From the NCBI GenBank assembly GCA_023384415.1, contig JAHDWJ010000020.1:1-53591 (forward strand): a DNA stretch of 53,591 nucleotides, written 5' to 3'. Positions within the stretch are counted from its first letter, which is position 1, and each line of letters opens with the position of its first letter. Shown here in pieces: positions 40,954 to 49,770 of this stretch. Source of the DNA: Anaerolineae bacterium. Its GTDB lineage: Bacteria; Chloroflexota; Anaerolineae; Promineifilales; Promineifilaceae. A model generated the notes under the pieces. It was not told the origin of the DNA. It saw only the letters and a list, made by a program, of their open reading frames with translations, and ran no database searches. Both the position numbers and the translations under genes were made by a program.

Positions 40954-41721
40954 ATGAGCAGCAACGAATACCCGGCCATCTCTACAGAGCCGTTGCCTGT
41001 GCCACCTACTACAACCTCACTCATAGATGTTCTACCCTCTCAGCCTACCTTTTGGGGGGCAGTGCGGGCAGTGGTGTGGAAAGATGTCACCGTGGAGTGG
41101 CGGACGCGCCAACTGTTAAGCATTATGACGATGTTTGCCGTTGCTGTGGTCGTTTTGTTTAATTTTGCCCTGGAAACCCGGCTGGATGCGGTGCGCAATG
41201 TAGCTGTTGGGCTGCTCTGGACAACCATTTTGTTGGCGGCAACCTTAGGGTTAAGCCGGGCGATGAGTATGGAGCAGGAAAACCGGAGCTTTACCGGGGT
41301 GCTTTTGGCTCCTATCGAACGGAGTGCCCTTTATCTGGGCAAGGTAATCAGCACCCTGCTTTTTGTCCTGGTTTTAGAACTGATTTTGATTGGGCTTTTC
41401 TCCCTGTTTTTTAACAAGCCGTTTTGGCGGCCGGGGGTATGGGTTCTGTTATTTTTGGGAACATTGGGGTATGTGTCGGCTGGGGTGCTGGTGGCCTCGA
41501 TGACCATTCAGACGAGGGCGCGGGAGGTGCTGCTCCCGGTTTTACTGCTGCCCTTATCGCTGCCTTGTGTTCTCGCGGCCGCGACCGGCACTGCCCTCTT
41601 CATGTTTCCCCAACAACCCCAATGGGCTGAGCTGCAATCACCCCTCTCCATCATCCTGGCCTACGATATTATGATGATCGCCGCCGGGCTGTTGACTTAT
41701 CGGTATGTGGTTGAAGAATGA
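40954..41721 (+). CDS. ccmB: Heme exporter / cytochrome c maturation permease CcmB
   Basis: The product is 255 aa with six membrane helices. The N-terminal region FWGAVRAVVWKDVTVEWRTRQ and the segment MSMEQENRSFTGVLLAPIERSALYLGKV (written here only to mark residues about 108-135) fit CcmB, the integral partner of the ATPase CcmA in the CcmABCDE heme-handling machine. No ccmA is in the window, which is unusual: ccmA normally precedes ccmB. The predicted promoter lies immediately before the ATG (see 40938). ccmC and ccmD follow on the same strand after a 131-bp gap that holds a degraded intergenic repeat. Confidence 0.88.
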   Translation: MSSNEYPAISTEPLPVPPTTTSLIDVLPSQPTFWGAVRAVVWKDVTVEWRTRQLLSIMTMFAVAVVVLFNFALETRLDAVRNVAVGLLWTTILLAATLGLSRAMSMEQENRSFTGVLLAPIERSALYLGKVISTLLFVLVLELILIGLFSLFFNKPFWRPGVWVLLFLGTLGYVSAGVLVASMTIQTRAREVLLPVLLLPLSLPCVLAAATGTALFMFPQQPQWAELQSPLSIILAYDIMMIAAGLLTYRYVVEE

Positions 41722-41852
41722 ATGGGTTAAGCCACAGATTACACCGATTTTTGATGGGTACCCCTTAGCTGTTTGGCAGCGGCTGCCGTTGACCGCAGGA
41801 AATGAATTTCATAATTCATCCTTCCTAATTCACAATTGTACAGGAGGTTGTC

Positions 41853-42599
41853 ATGACAATTGCTCGCTTAAATCGTTGGATACCCGCTTTGAACTGGTTA
41901 GCCTTAATCGCCATTTTGATCACCATGTTCATGACCTTTTTCTACGCCCCGCAAGAGCGGACGATGGGCAATGTGCAGCGGCTGTTTTATTTCCATGTCG
42001 GCAGTGCCTGGGTAGCCGCTGTCTCCTTTTTTATCGCCCTGATCTGTGGCATTTTATATCTGCGGCGGGCCAACAAAACGACAGATGCTATCGCTGTGGC
42101 TTCGGTAGAAATTGGGCTGGCTTTGGTGACGATGACCATTGTCAGCGGTTCCATATGGGGCCGGCCGGCCTGGAACACCTATTGGGAATGGACACCCCGG
42201 CTGATTAGCATCACTGTTTTGTGGCTGGTGTATGTGGCTTATTTTATGCTGCGCGGGGCTATAGATAATGAGGAACGTCGCGGCCGCTTCTCCGCTGTCT
42301 ATCTCATTGCCGGTTTTGTTACTGTCATTCTGGCCTATCTATCCCCCCGCTTTCTCCGTGACCTTCACCCCATCGTCTTTGGCCCCATTGCCGAATCAGC
42401 CCAGGGGGCCGAGCAAGGGTTACAGGATTTTGCTCCCGGTTTAGAAAGTATGCGAATGGGGATTACCCTCACTGTCTCTACGGTAGCCTTTAGTCTGCTT
42501 TATCTGGCCTGGTTAGCTAACCGGCTGCGGCTGCATCTGATGCAGGATAAAGCCACACATCTGAAAATGCGCCTCATTGCCCGTTTGCAAGAGCGCTGA
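41853..42599 (+). CDS. ccmC: Cytochrome c biogenesis protein CcmC
   Basis: The product is 248 aa with six membrane helices. It is of the CcmC/CcsA heme-handling (WWD) family. The tryptophan-rich loop reads WGRPAWNTYWEWTPRL; the usual pattern is WGxxWxxWWxWDxRL, so the Asp of WWD is Thr here. Family His ligands are present in YFHVGSAW (about residue 48). AGGAGG lies 7 nt before the ATG. It delivers heme to the apocytochrome chaperone CcmE in the known system; no ccmE is in view. Position between ccmB and ccmD is the standard order. Confidence 0.9.
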   Translation: MTIARLNRWIPALNWLALIAILITMFMTFFYAPQERTMGNVQRLFYFHVGSAWVAAVSFFIALICGILYLRRANKTTDAIAVASVEIGLALVTMTIVSGSIWGRPAWNTYWEWTPRLISITVLWLVYVAYFMLRGAIDNEERRGRFSAVYLIAGFVTVILAYLSPRFLRDLHPIVFGPIAESAQGAEQGLQDFAPGLESMRMGITLTVSTVAFSLLYLAWLANRLRLHLMQDKATHLKMRLIARLQER

Positions 42600-42632
42600 C
42601 CACAAACCCTTTGTCTCCTGGAGTAATGCCCT

Positions 42633-42827
42633 ATGCCCTGGTCATTTTTAACCACTCTATTCCAATCTGTTGATCCTAACAACTTCAACAACTTTTTACT
42701 GTTCGGGTACATCGTCATGTGGCTTGTCGGCCTGGCTTATGTCATCTCCCTTTATAGCCGGCAGCGCAATCTAAAGCAGGAGATTGATACCCTGCGTCAA
42801 TTGTTAGATGAAGATGAGCGGGCGTAA
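42633..42827 (+). CDS. ccmD: CcmD-like small membrane protein
   Basis: This 64-aa protein has one membrane helix (LFGYIVMWLVGLAYVISLY) followed by a charged, coiled C-terminal tail (RQRNLKQEIDTLRQLL), the usual CcmD plan. It lies between ccmC and ccdA. Known role: bridges CcmC and CcmB/A during heme transfer. Identity rests on size, topology and position, because sequence conservation in CcmD is low. Confidence 0.75.
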   Translation: MPWSFLTTLFQSVDPNNFNNFLLFGYIVMWLVGLAYVISLYSRQRNLKQEIDTLRQLLDEDERA

Positions 42828-42871
42828 GAGCGGCTAAACTCATTTTGTCTCTCTGCCTAGAGGTTATTGGT

Positions 42872-43996
42872 ATGGAAAAATCTGTCCTTCCCCCAGGTAC
42901 CGGCGGGAAAATCCCTTTGCTCTCCCGCTTGAATAAAAGTCAGAAGATTGTGGCTGCGGTCATGGCCGTGCTGGTGGTTTTATTGATTATTGGTACGCTG
43001 GTGCAAGCGGCCGCACCCCCACCCATCGTCTCCGTTCTCCCCACCGACCGCTCTTTTCTAGCCCTGGCTTTTCTGGCTTTTGCTGGGGGGCTGCTCAGTT
43101 TCCTCTCCCCCTGTACCCTGCCCATTTTGCCCGCCTATTTTGCCTTTGCCTTCCAAAGCGGCCGCAAACAGATCGCCTTCAACACCCTCTTCTTCATGTT
43201 AGGGCTGGGCACCATGTTCAGCCTGATGGGGGCCACCGCTTCCACCTTCAGCCGCCTGCTCCGGGGCAACCAACAAATTTTACTTATCCTGGGCGGCTCA
43301 CTCATTATGCTGTTTGGGGTGATGGCCTTGTTGGGCAAAGGGTTTGCTGGTTTTAAGGCCGAAGAGGAGCAGATGCCCGCCCGCACTCTGGGTGGGTCTT
43401 ATCTATTTGGCCTGACCTTTGCTGTGGGGTGGTCTGGGTGTGTGGGGCCAATTTTGGGGGGAGTGTACTCGCTCGCGGCCGCGACCGCTTCCATGATGAG
43501 TGGTTTTATCTTATTGTTCATTTACACCCTGGGGTTGGGGCTGCCCCTTGTTTTCGTCTCGACTTTCCTGGGGCGCACCAGCCGGCAGCATATATTTTGG
43601 CGGCTGCTCAAAGGCAAAGGGTGGGCGGTCAACACCCATCAACTGGTTGTGGCCCTCATCTGGTCATTAGCGGTTTGGCGCATCGCTGTCGCTCTGGTTA
43701 AATATTTCTTCTTTAACGATTTTGCCACCGTCAACCTTTACACCCCCTACCATGAGTTCGGTCTATTAGCCCTGGTCCTGGCGGGGGCTTTCCTCTGGGT
43801 ATTCGCCAGCCCTGGGGATAAGCAGTTGACGCTCAATTTGCACTCTACCCAGCTTGTCAGCGGGGTCCTGTTTATCTTGTTGGGTATCTTGCTCCTCAGC
43901 GGTACTCTGGCTATTTTCAACAGCATGATCCCGCTGGAATTGGCTTACTGGTTCGCCGACATTGAAGAGGCATTCCTGAACTGGTTTGGGCGATAA
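42872..43996 (+). CDS. ccdA: Thiol-disulfide carrier CcdA
   Basis: The ATG at 42872 (MEKSVLPPG) has AGAGG upstream; an upstream start is rejected. The product is about 374 aa. After one extra N-terminal helix (residues 26-46) there are six or more membrane helices with the two redox cysteines in the motifs LSPCTLPILPAY (about residue 82) and WSGCVGPILGGVYS (about 190), the CcdA/DsbD transmembrane domain. It carries electrons across the membrane to keep CxxCH heme sites reduced. The next gene is its thioredoxin-like partner. About 45 residues longer than typical CcdA (220-240) at the C-terminus, which holds extra helices. Confidence 0.92.
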   Translation: MEKSVLPPGTGGKIPLLSRLNKSQKIVAAVMAVLVVLLIIGTLVQAAAPPPIVSVLPTDRSFLALAFLAFAGGLLSFLSPCTLPILPAYFAFAFQSGRKQIAFNTLFFMLGLGTMFSLMGATASTFSRLLRGNQQILLILGGSLIMLFGVMALLGKGFAGFKAEEEQMPARTLGGSYLFGLTFAVGWSGCVGPILGGVYSLAAATASMMSGFILLFIYTLGLGLPLVFVSTFLGRTSRQHIFWRLLKGKGWAVNTHQLVVALIWSLAVWRIAVALVKYFFFNDFATVNLYTPYHEFGLLALVLAGAFLWVFASPGDKQLTLNLHSTQLVSGVLFILLGILLLSGTLAIFNSMIPLELAYWFADIEEAFLNWFGR

Positions 43997-44005
43997 TGTC
44001 TTAGT

Positions 44006-44072
44006 TTATCCCCAGATGACACAGATTTTCACCGATAAAAAATCTGTGTTCATCTGTGACATCTGTGGATAA
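44006..44072. repeat. Palindromic intergenic repeat with TTATCCCCA and TGTGGATAA
   Basis: The 67-bp imperfect palindrome runs from TTATCCCCAGATG to CATCTGTGGATAA, with ACACAGATTTT/AAAAATCTGTGT inside. Degraded relatives lie at 41725-41745, 47740-47900 and 49390-49512. It may act as terminator for ccdA. Confidence 0.7.
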
Positions 44073-44116
44073 CTCTTTTCCAGCTTGTCCAGGTTAGGAT
44101 AAACAACGAAACTAAA

Positions 44117-44767
44117 ATGTCTGATCAGCCATCACCCCAATCCGCTGAGCGGAACCCGGTGTTTATTTTTATTGGCTTTGCCTTGTTGGGCGCGGCCGCT
44201 GTGCTGCTCATTTTTGGGGGTGAACTGTTTACCCGGCCTACCCCAACGACAGTTCCCCTGGATCAGGTGGCTGTTTTTGGGGATCCAGTTACGCCCGCGG
44301 CCGCGTCCATCTTTTCTGGTGGGGGGATATTAGAAGTGGGTGCGGCCGCGCCTAACTTCATCGCCGCAGACCTGGACGGCAACAGCATAGAGTTAAACCA
44401 ACTGCAAGGCCAGCCTGTCATCCTCAACTTCTGGGCCACCTGGTGCGCCCCCTGCCGTCTGGAAATGCCCGAACTCCAGGCCACTTACGAGGCGTATCAA
44501 GAGGACAACCTGGCTATTCTGGCCGTCAACCGGCAAGAAACCGCCAACATCATTCGCCCCTTCTTTTATGACGAAATGGCTCTCACCTTCACCCCCTTGC
44601 TCGATGAAACGGGCCTGGTGGCTAACCTATACAACATTCTGGTTATGCCCACCACCTTTTTCATCAACGGAGAGGGACAAATCACCGCCATTCATCGCGG
44701 CCCCCTCACCCAGAGCCAGATAGACGGCTATTTAACCCTCACCCTGACCAACACAACCGACGGATAA
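44117..44767 (+). CDS. TlpA/ResA-type thioredoxin-like protein
   Basis: The product is 216 aa. A membrane anchor is at about residues 12-32 and a low-complexity linker to about 80. A thioredoxin fold follows with the active site WATWCAPCRLEMPEL (about residues 112-126) and the cis-Pro region VMPTTFFIN (about 175). It reduces oxidised apocytochrome c heme sites outside the membrane with electrons from CcdA, its upstream neighbour. Three GCGGCCGC motifs encode Ala runs in the anchor and linker (44192, 44297, 44341). Confidence 0.9.
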   Translation: MSDQPSPQSAERNPVFIFIGFALLGAAAVLLIFGGELFTRPTPTTVPLDQVAVFGDPVTPAAASIFSGGGILEVGAAAPNFIAADLDGNSIELNQLQGQPVILNFWATWCAPCRLEMPELQATYEAYQEDNLAILAVNRQETANIIRPFFYDEMALTFTPLLDETGLVANLYNILVMPTTFFINGEGQITAIHRGPLTQSQIDGYLTLTLTNTTDG

Positions 44768-44853
44768 CAAATCCCCCTTAATCTCCAATCTCCAGTCTCC
44801 AGTCTCTTACTCTCTCACCCTCCCAATTCCCCATTAACCACCCCCTATTTTTC

Positions 44854-44882
44854 TTGCTATTTACCTTACGCTGTGCTACCAT
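44854..44882 (+). promoter_or_regulatory. Promoter upstream of the PIN/TRAM-cysS unit
   Basis: TTGCTA (44854-44859), 17-bp spacer, TACCAT (44877-44882) with TG before the -10. The leader to the ATG at 45148 is about 260 nt. It holds a perfect 8-bp inverted repeat (45033-45052). No T-box motif was found. Confidence 0.5.
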
Positions 44883-45032
44883 GCGCCCGGTTTTATTATT
44901 TGATTCATCCTTCTGTCCTTATCCTGGTTGGTACACACTTTTGAGGTAAATAGACCATCATCTGAACCCGAGAAAGCTACAGGTAACTCCTACCTTCTTC
45001 AAGGTCAGCCATGCGGTGTTGGTCTGGCTCGT

Positions 45033-45052
45033 TTCAACCTTACCAGGTTGAA
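45033..45052. promoter_or_regulatory. Inverted repeat TTCAACCT-N4-AGGTTGAA in the long leader
   Basis: The arms 45033-45040 and 45045-45052 are perfect complements with a 4-nt loop. As DNA it could be an operator; as RNA a small hairpin. The 380-bp gap 44768-45147 shows no gene. Confidence 0.4.
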
Positions 45053-45147
45053 CAGATTTTCGCCTCAACCTTCCCACCTGCTCTCAATTAAAGACAGAAT
45101 GATGAACTGGTTTGTTCATCTTTTTTGGGTTATCAGGAATTATTCTT

Positions 45148-46203
45148 ATGAGCATTGATTTTACCGTCCGTTTAATAGGGGCGATGGTGGCGGCGATCAC
45201 TTTAGGATTATTTGGCCGGGAGTTGGCCCAGTTAGCCAATGATGACAATGCCAGCCTGTATATCGTCACGCTTACTTTTGTCGGCATTTTGGCAGGGTTG
45301 GTGCTGACCCCTTATTTCACCACTCGTCCTATTCGCCATGTACGCCAAAGCCTGGTGACGATGCCCCCGGAGCGGCTGATAGCCATTGTGATTGGTATTT
45401 TTCTAGGGCTAATTGCGGCTTTATTGGTGGCGTTCCCCCTTTCCTTACTGCCCACCCCATTCCAACAAGTAGCCCCGTTCGCGGCCGCAGTCATCCTTTG
45501 TTATCTCAGCGTAACCGTAATGACCCTACGGCAAAATGATTTGGGGGGCATTATTCGCAGCTTACAACCCCGGTTACAAATGGGCAGCGGCCGCACTACT
45601 CCCCTCGCCGACAGCATGATGGCTATCCTGCTTGACACCAGCGTTATTATAGATGGCCGCATCACCGACATCTCCAAAACTGGCTTCATTCGTGCCGAAT
45701 TTCTCGTGCCTAACTTCGTCTTACAAGAGCTGCAACACGTTGCCGACAGCCCCGATATGATCCGGCGTAACCGAGGGCGACGGGGTCTGGAGGTTCTCTC
45801 CATTTTACAAAATGAATCCCCCGTCCCGGTTCGCATTACTGATATGGATGTTGATAATGTGCGTGAAGTAGACGCCAAACTCATCGCCCTGGCCCGTAAG
45901 CTGCGCTGCCCCATTATGACCAACGATTACAACCTGAACCGGGTGGCCGAATTACAAGGGGTCACCATCCTCAACATTAACGACCTGGCCAACGCCATCA
46001 AAGCCGTTTTCTTGCCTGGTGAAGAGATGGTCGTTAAAGTGATTCAAGAAGGGAAAGAGTACAATCAAGGGGTTGGTTATCTGGAAGATGGCACGATGGT
46101 GGTCATCGAAGATGGCAAAGAGAAGCTCAATCAGACCGTTCCGGTCACTGTCACCAAAGTATTACAAACCAGCGCGGGGCGCATGGTGTTCGCCCGGCTT
46201 TAG
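45148..46203 (+). CDS. PIN/TRAM domain membrane protein, YacL-like
   Basis: The ATG at 45148 (MSIDFTVRL) with AGGAA 8 nt upstream is preferred over a longer TTG start. The product is 351 aa. Four membrane helices lie in residues 1-125. A PIN nuclease domain follows (LLDTSVIIDGRI about 157-168; the acidic VREVDAKLIALA and TNDYNLNRVAE later), then a C-terminal TRAM domain (about 285-345). Bacillus YacL has the same plan and also lies near cysS. A role in RNA or DNA handling at the membrane is inferred from the domains. It lies 9 bp before cysS and is likely cotranscribed. Confidence 0.88.
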   Translation: MSIDFTVRLIGAMVAAITLGLFGRELAQLANDDNASLYIVTLTFVGILAGLVLTPYFTTRPIRHVRQSLVTMPPERLIAIVIGIFLGLIAALLVAFPLSLLPTPFQQVAPFAAAVILCYLSVTVMTLRQNDLGGIIRSLQPRLQMGSGRTTPLADSMMAILLDTSVIIDGRITDISKTGFIRAEFLVPNFVLQELQHVADSPDMIRRNRGRRGLEVLSILQNESPVPVRITDMDVDNVREVDAKLIALARKLRCPIMTNDYNLNRVAELQGVTILNINDLANAIKAVFLPGEEMVVKVIQEGKEYNQGVGYLEDGTMVVIEDGKEKLNQTVPVTVTKVLQTSAGRMVFARL

Positions 46204-46212
46204 AGGTTTTCC

Positions 46213-47658
46213 ATGCCCTTACACATCTACAACGTCCTTTCACGGCAAAAAGAGCCATTCCAACCCCTCAGCGAAGGGAAAGTCAATCTGTACGTCTGTG
46301 GCCCAACGGTGTACGATGAACCCCACATCGGTCACGGCAAAACATACATCGCCTTTGATGTCGTCGTGCGCTATTTACGCTACCGGGGATATGATGTGCT
46401 GTATGTGCAAAATATCACTGATGTCGGCCACATGCTGGATACGGGTGAGGATCGTATCCTCAAAAAAGCCCGGCAAACCTCTTCCCTGCCAATGGCAGTG
46501 GTGGAGACATATACCCGCAGTTACTTTACAGCTATGGATGCGTTGAACGTGACCCGGCCTGATATTAGCCCACGAGCCAGCGGCCACATCCCTGAACAGA
46601 TTGCCATGATTGAGCAGCTTTTGGCCCAGGGGAATGCTTATGAGGTGAACGGCTCTGTCTATTTTGCCGTGCAATCTTTTCCTGAGTATGGCAAGTTGAG
46701 CGGCCGCAAAATCGAAGACCTGGAAGGGGGGGCACGGGTGGCGGTGCTAGATGAAAAACGGCACCCCGCCGACTTTGCCCTGTGGAAAAAGGCAGAGCCG
46801 GAGCATATTTTGCGCTGGCCCAGCCCCTGGGGAGAAGGGTTCCCCGGCTGGCATATCGAATGTTCAGCCATGGCCGCCAAATATTTAGGCCAAACCTTTG
46901 ACATTCATGGCGGCGGCATAGACAACATCTTCCCCCATAATGAATGTGAAATCGCCCAGAGTGAGGCCGCCCATGGAGAAAGGTTTGCCCGGTTCTGGAT
47001 GCTCACCGGCTCGCTCACTTTAGACGGGGTGAAGATGAGCAAAAGCCTGGGCAATACCCTGACGGTTAAAGCAGCTTTGGCGCGGTGGCGGCCGGAAGCG
47101 ATTCGTACTTTTATCCTCTCAGCCCATTATGGCAGCCCAATTGATTTTTCTGATGAGGCGATTGACGGGGCCCATAAAGGGTGGCGGCGTATCTGGGGAG
47201 CGGTCACATTGGTACGAGAGCAGCTGCGGAGTGCGGCCGCGGGCCAGCCCGATCCCGCCATCCTCGAAGGATTAGCCGGGTTCAAAGAACTGTTCATCGC
47301 CCGTATGGATGATGATTTTAACGCCCCTGGGGCCCTGGCGGTGCTGCATGATATGACTCGCCAGGTCAACACCTGGGTCAATGAACAGGGCAATCTGACC
47401 CAGGGTTCTCTCCAGGCGATTGATGATCTCTACCGGGAGTTAGGTGGGCAGGTGTTAGGCATTGTGCCAGAAAGTGTGGAAAGCAGCAGCAGCGCCGACC
47501 GGGAAGATGGCCTGGTGCGGCTGCTCATTGATTTACGGTCCCAGGCACGGGCCAAAAAAGAGTGGGCCACCGCCGACCAGATCCGCAACCAGTTAAAAGA
47601 GTTGGGGATTGTTCTCGAAGACCGGGCTGATGGCACAATCTGGAAGTTGGCAGAGTGA
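46213..47658 (+). CDS. cysS: Cysteinyl-tRNA synthetase
   Basis: This 481-aa protein is of normal length. HIGH reads HIGHGKTY (about residues 37-44) and KMSKS is KMSKSLGN (about 275). Zinc ligands are at [15 protein letters not shown] and [14 protein letters not shown]. The anticodon-binding helical domain follows. It charges tRNA-Cys in the cytoplasm. It follows the YacL-like gene by 9 bp. GCGGCCGC is found at 46702 and 47232. Confidence 0.97.
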   Translation: MPLHIYNVLSRQKEPFQPLSEGKVNLYVCGPTVYDEPHIGHGKTYIAFDVVVRYLRYRGYDVLYVQNITDVGHMLDTGEDRILKKARQTSSLPMAVVETYTRSYFTAMDALNVTRPDISPRASGHIPEQIAMIEQLLAQGNAYEVNGSVYFAVQSFPEYGKLSGRKIEDLEGGARVAVLDEKRHPADFALWKKAEPEHILRWPSPWGEGFPGWHIECSAMAAKYLGQTFDIHGGGIDNIFPHNECEIAQSEAAHGERFARFWMLTGSLTLDGVKMSKSLGNTLTVKAALARWRPEAIRTFILSAHYGSPIDFSDEAIDGAHKGWRRIWGAVTLVREQLRSAAAGQPDPAILEGLAGFKELFIARMDDDFNAPGALAVLHDMTRQVNTWVNEQGNLTQGSLQAIDDLYRELGGQVLGIVPESVESSSSADREDGLVRLLIDLRSQARAKKEWATADQIRNQLKELGIVLEDRADGTIWKLAE

Positions 47659-47734
47659 ATTTTTATGGCGTGATTCAAGTTTCTCTTTCATAATGCAGGG
47701 CGAAGGATGAAAGATGGAAACACCAAATTTTTTG

Positions 47735-47931
47735 ATCCATGTGCATCCGTGTTAATCTAGCAGCCTGTCGGAGAAAAAAATTCGTACACGGATACTTCGG
47801 CAAGCTCAGTACAAGCTGTCACGGATAAACACAGATTTGGGGGCATGGCAAAGCTAAAAATCTGGGTAATCCATGTCGATCCGTATACTATAAAAGGAAA
47901 TACAAAACTTTTCCGACAAACTATCAGGCAC
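47735..47931. repeat. Composite intergenic repeat
   Basis: The region holds CTAGCAGCCTGTCGGAGAAA at 47757 and TTTTCCGACA at 47911, which could be inverted ends of a decayed element. Inside lies the widespread REP-like string CTTCGGCAAGCTCAGTACAAG. It also carries CACGGATAAACACAGAT, related to the palindromic repeat at 44006. The gap 47659-47953 has no gene. Confidence 0.5.
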
Positions 47932-47953
47932 TTATCTTTACGAGAGATGCGTG

Positions 47954-48462
47954 ATGAATACAAGAACAACTATACCTAAACAAGCTCAGGGCTTATCACC
48001 AGATGAAGTAAAAGATCCATTGGCAGGGTTGGTCGCGGCCGCAAACGCCAAGGACGATATGGCCTTTCTTACCGCTTATGAGCAAATAAGTTGGCCTGAT
48101 CAGACCGCCGTCAACTTTGCGCGAGCAGTTCATCTGGCCTTGACCGCTGGGGCGCATATCCTGGCCCGAGATCTAGCCCAAGAAGGGACAGACCTCTATC
48201 CAAACCATGCCGAACTATTGGCCGGGAGAAATTACTTGTTCGGGGTATGTGGTATGAGGGTTATTTATACCGTCTTCATGTCAATTTTGAGGCCGATACA
48301 GGGGCTGATTTAATTGTTGAAGCAACAGCATTTGTACCGCTCTGGGATGCTCAAGAAGCATGGGGTGATTGGCCTGTATTTATTGGGCCAGGTGGTGGCC
48401 TGGAACGTATGCGTTTTGCTATTGACCCCGGAACGGACACTTTCTATTTTGGCACCCTCTGA
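47954..48462 (+). pseudogene. Frameshifted hypothetical gene
   Basis: The frame from the ATG at 47954 gives about 90 sensible residues (AAANAKDDMAFLTAYEQISW; AVHLALTAGAHILARDLAQEG), then becomes meaningless after LLAGRN. The neighbouring frame continues the protein from about 48223 (LLVRGMWYEGYLYRLHVNFE; WPVFIGPGGGLERMRFAID) to the stop at 48462. One indel near 48220-48232 would join them into about 170 aa. The family is not known to me; related proteins occur as predicted DUF-like proteins linked with PIN toxins or DUF5678 genes. It might be a real frameshift or a sequencing error. Confidence 0.6.
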
Positions 48463-48584
48463 AAATTGACCGATCGCGAGGCGATTAAATCGTAAAGGGT
48501 CTTGGGGATTTCGTGGGTCCCGACGTGAAACGTAATATATGAGGTCTCTCTGGTCACGCATCATGTTTCACGCCATCGTAAAGA

Positions 48585-49358
48585 ATGTCGTCTATGAAAA
48601 CAGAGTTTTTGTTCCGGCGGAATACGGTGCGGGAAGCCCTGCGGGGGCGACGGCGGCCGCTGTTTCGTCTCTGGCTAGAAACCCGGTTGGATAAACGAGT
48701 GGCTCAGGAATTGAGCGCGGCCGCAGCTTCTCTCCGTCTCCCCATTGAAACTGCCGATAAGGAAAAATTAGGCAAACTGGCCCAAGACCGGGGCCACCAG
48801 GGGGTAGTGCTGGAAGCCGGCCCTTACCAATACGCTGCGATTGACGAAATGCTCGGCCGCGCCCGGCAGTTTGGGGATAAACCGTTTTTACTGCTCCTGG
48901 ACCAGGTGCACGGGCCACAAAACATGGGCATTCTGCTCCGCACGGCTGAGGCATGTGGGGTGCATGGGGTCATTCTCCAGGAGCGTAATGCCCCAGACAT
49001 TACCCCCACCATCGTCATGGCCTCAGCTGGGGCCACTGAGCATTTGCCCATCGCCAAAGTGACCAATCTGGTAGTGACGATGAAGCAGTTGAAGGAGAAA
49101 GGGGTATGGCTGGCCGGGCTGGATGTGGCCCCCCAGGCTCATTTGCCGGGTGAGATAGATTTGAACCGGCCGTTGGGGTTAGTGGTGGGGCATGAAGGGG
49201 AAGGGCTGCGCCGTCTGGTAGGAGAAACGTGTGATTTTTTGTTGCAGCTGCCTATGCGCGGCCGCGTGGAATCCCTCAACGCGGCCGCGGCCGGGTCCGT
49301 GATGATGTACCTGGCCTGGCAAGAACGAGGCTTTGCCGGGTTTCAACCAACACCATAA
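48585..49358 (+). CDS. rlmB: TrmH/SpoU-family rRNA 2'-O-methyltransferase, RlmB-like
   Basis: This 257-aa protein has an N-terminal substrate-binding domain (FLFRRNTVREALRGRR at about 7-22). The SPOUT knot carries DQVHGPQNMGILLRTAEACG (about 105-124), VVGHEGEGLRRL and LPMRGRVESLNAAAAGSVMMY, the three TrmH motifs. It likely methylates a guanosine of 23S rRNA (the G2251 enzyme is the closest guess), using SAM. The gene follows cysS, as rlmB does in Bacillus (cysS-mrnC-rlmB). GCGGCCGC occurs four times, twice in the last 120 bp. Confidence 0.85.
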   Translation: MSSMKTEFLFRRNTVREALRGRRRPLFRLWLETRLDKRVAQELSAAAASLRLPIETADKEKLGKLAQDRGHQGVVLEAGPYQYAAIDEMLGRARQFGDKPFLLLLDQVHGPQNMGILLRTAEACGVHGVILQERNAPDITPTIVMASAGATEHLPIAKVTNLVVTMKQLKEKGVWLAGLDVAPQAHLPGEIDLNRPLGLVVGHEGEGLRRLVGETCDFLLQLPMRGRVESLNAAAAGSVMMYLAWQERGFAGFQPTP

Positions 49359-49521
49359 TTATTCCAACTTCCTAACCTGGACAAGCCAGAAAAAATTTAC
49401 CCACAGATTTCCCAGATGGCTCTACTGAAAAAAGGTCGCGCAGAGACGCGAAGGCACACAATTACCAAAGAAAAATTCGTGTTCATTCGTGAAATTCGTG
49501 GCTTCTTTCAGTGAACTCACA

Positions 49522-49767
49522 GATGTAGTACGTATTTCAGCGCGATTGTTAGAAACGGTGCATTATTACAACCGTATCCGCGTTTTACCTTATGACAATA
49601 TGGCTGTTACCATCTTTGAAACATTACGCCAGCAAAAAGTTCGGATTGGTACACAAGATTTATGAATAGCCGCCATTACCTTACGCTGGCAAGCAACCCG
49701 CGTTACCCGAAATGTGCGGGATTTTTCTCAAGTACCATTTCTTGAGTTCGTTGATTGGACAGTTTAG
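49522..49767 (+). pseudogene. VapC-type PIN toxin remnant with CGA-to-TGA nonsense codon
   Basis: The frame gives RIRVLPYDNMAVTIFETLRQ and KVRIGTQDL, then TGA at 49663, then IAAITLRWQATRVTRNVRDF and a normal ending (EFVDWTV, stop 49765-49767). This is the C-terminal two thirds of a VapC PIN domain, with the Asp-rich GT-D-L and TRNVRDF motifs. At the nonsense site family members have Arg or similar, so one C-to-T change of CGA would create it. The first third of the toxin and any VapB gene are missing. A dispersed repeat fills 49380-49512 upstream. Confidence 0.8.
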
Positions 49768-49770
49768 TAG

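Noticed and set aside
44883..45147. T-box riboswitch ahead of the cysS unit
   Set aside because: The conserved T-box sequence and a terminator/antiterminator pair are not found.
47806..47828. Real peptide TELAEVS in an antisense frame
   Set aside because: It is the translation of the widespread REP-like string CTTCGGCAAGCTCAG and is a known source of false gene calls.
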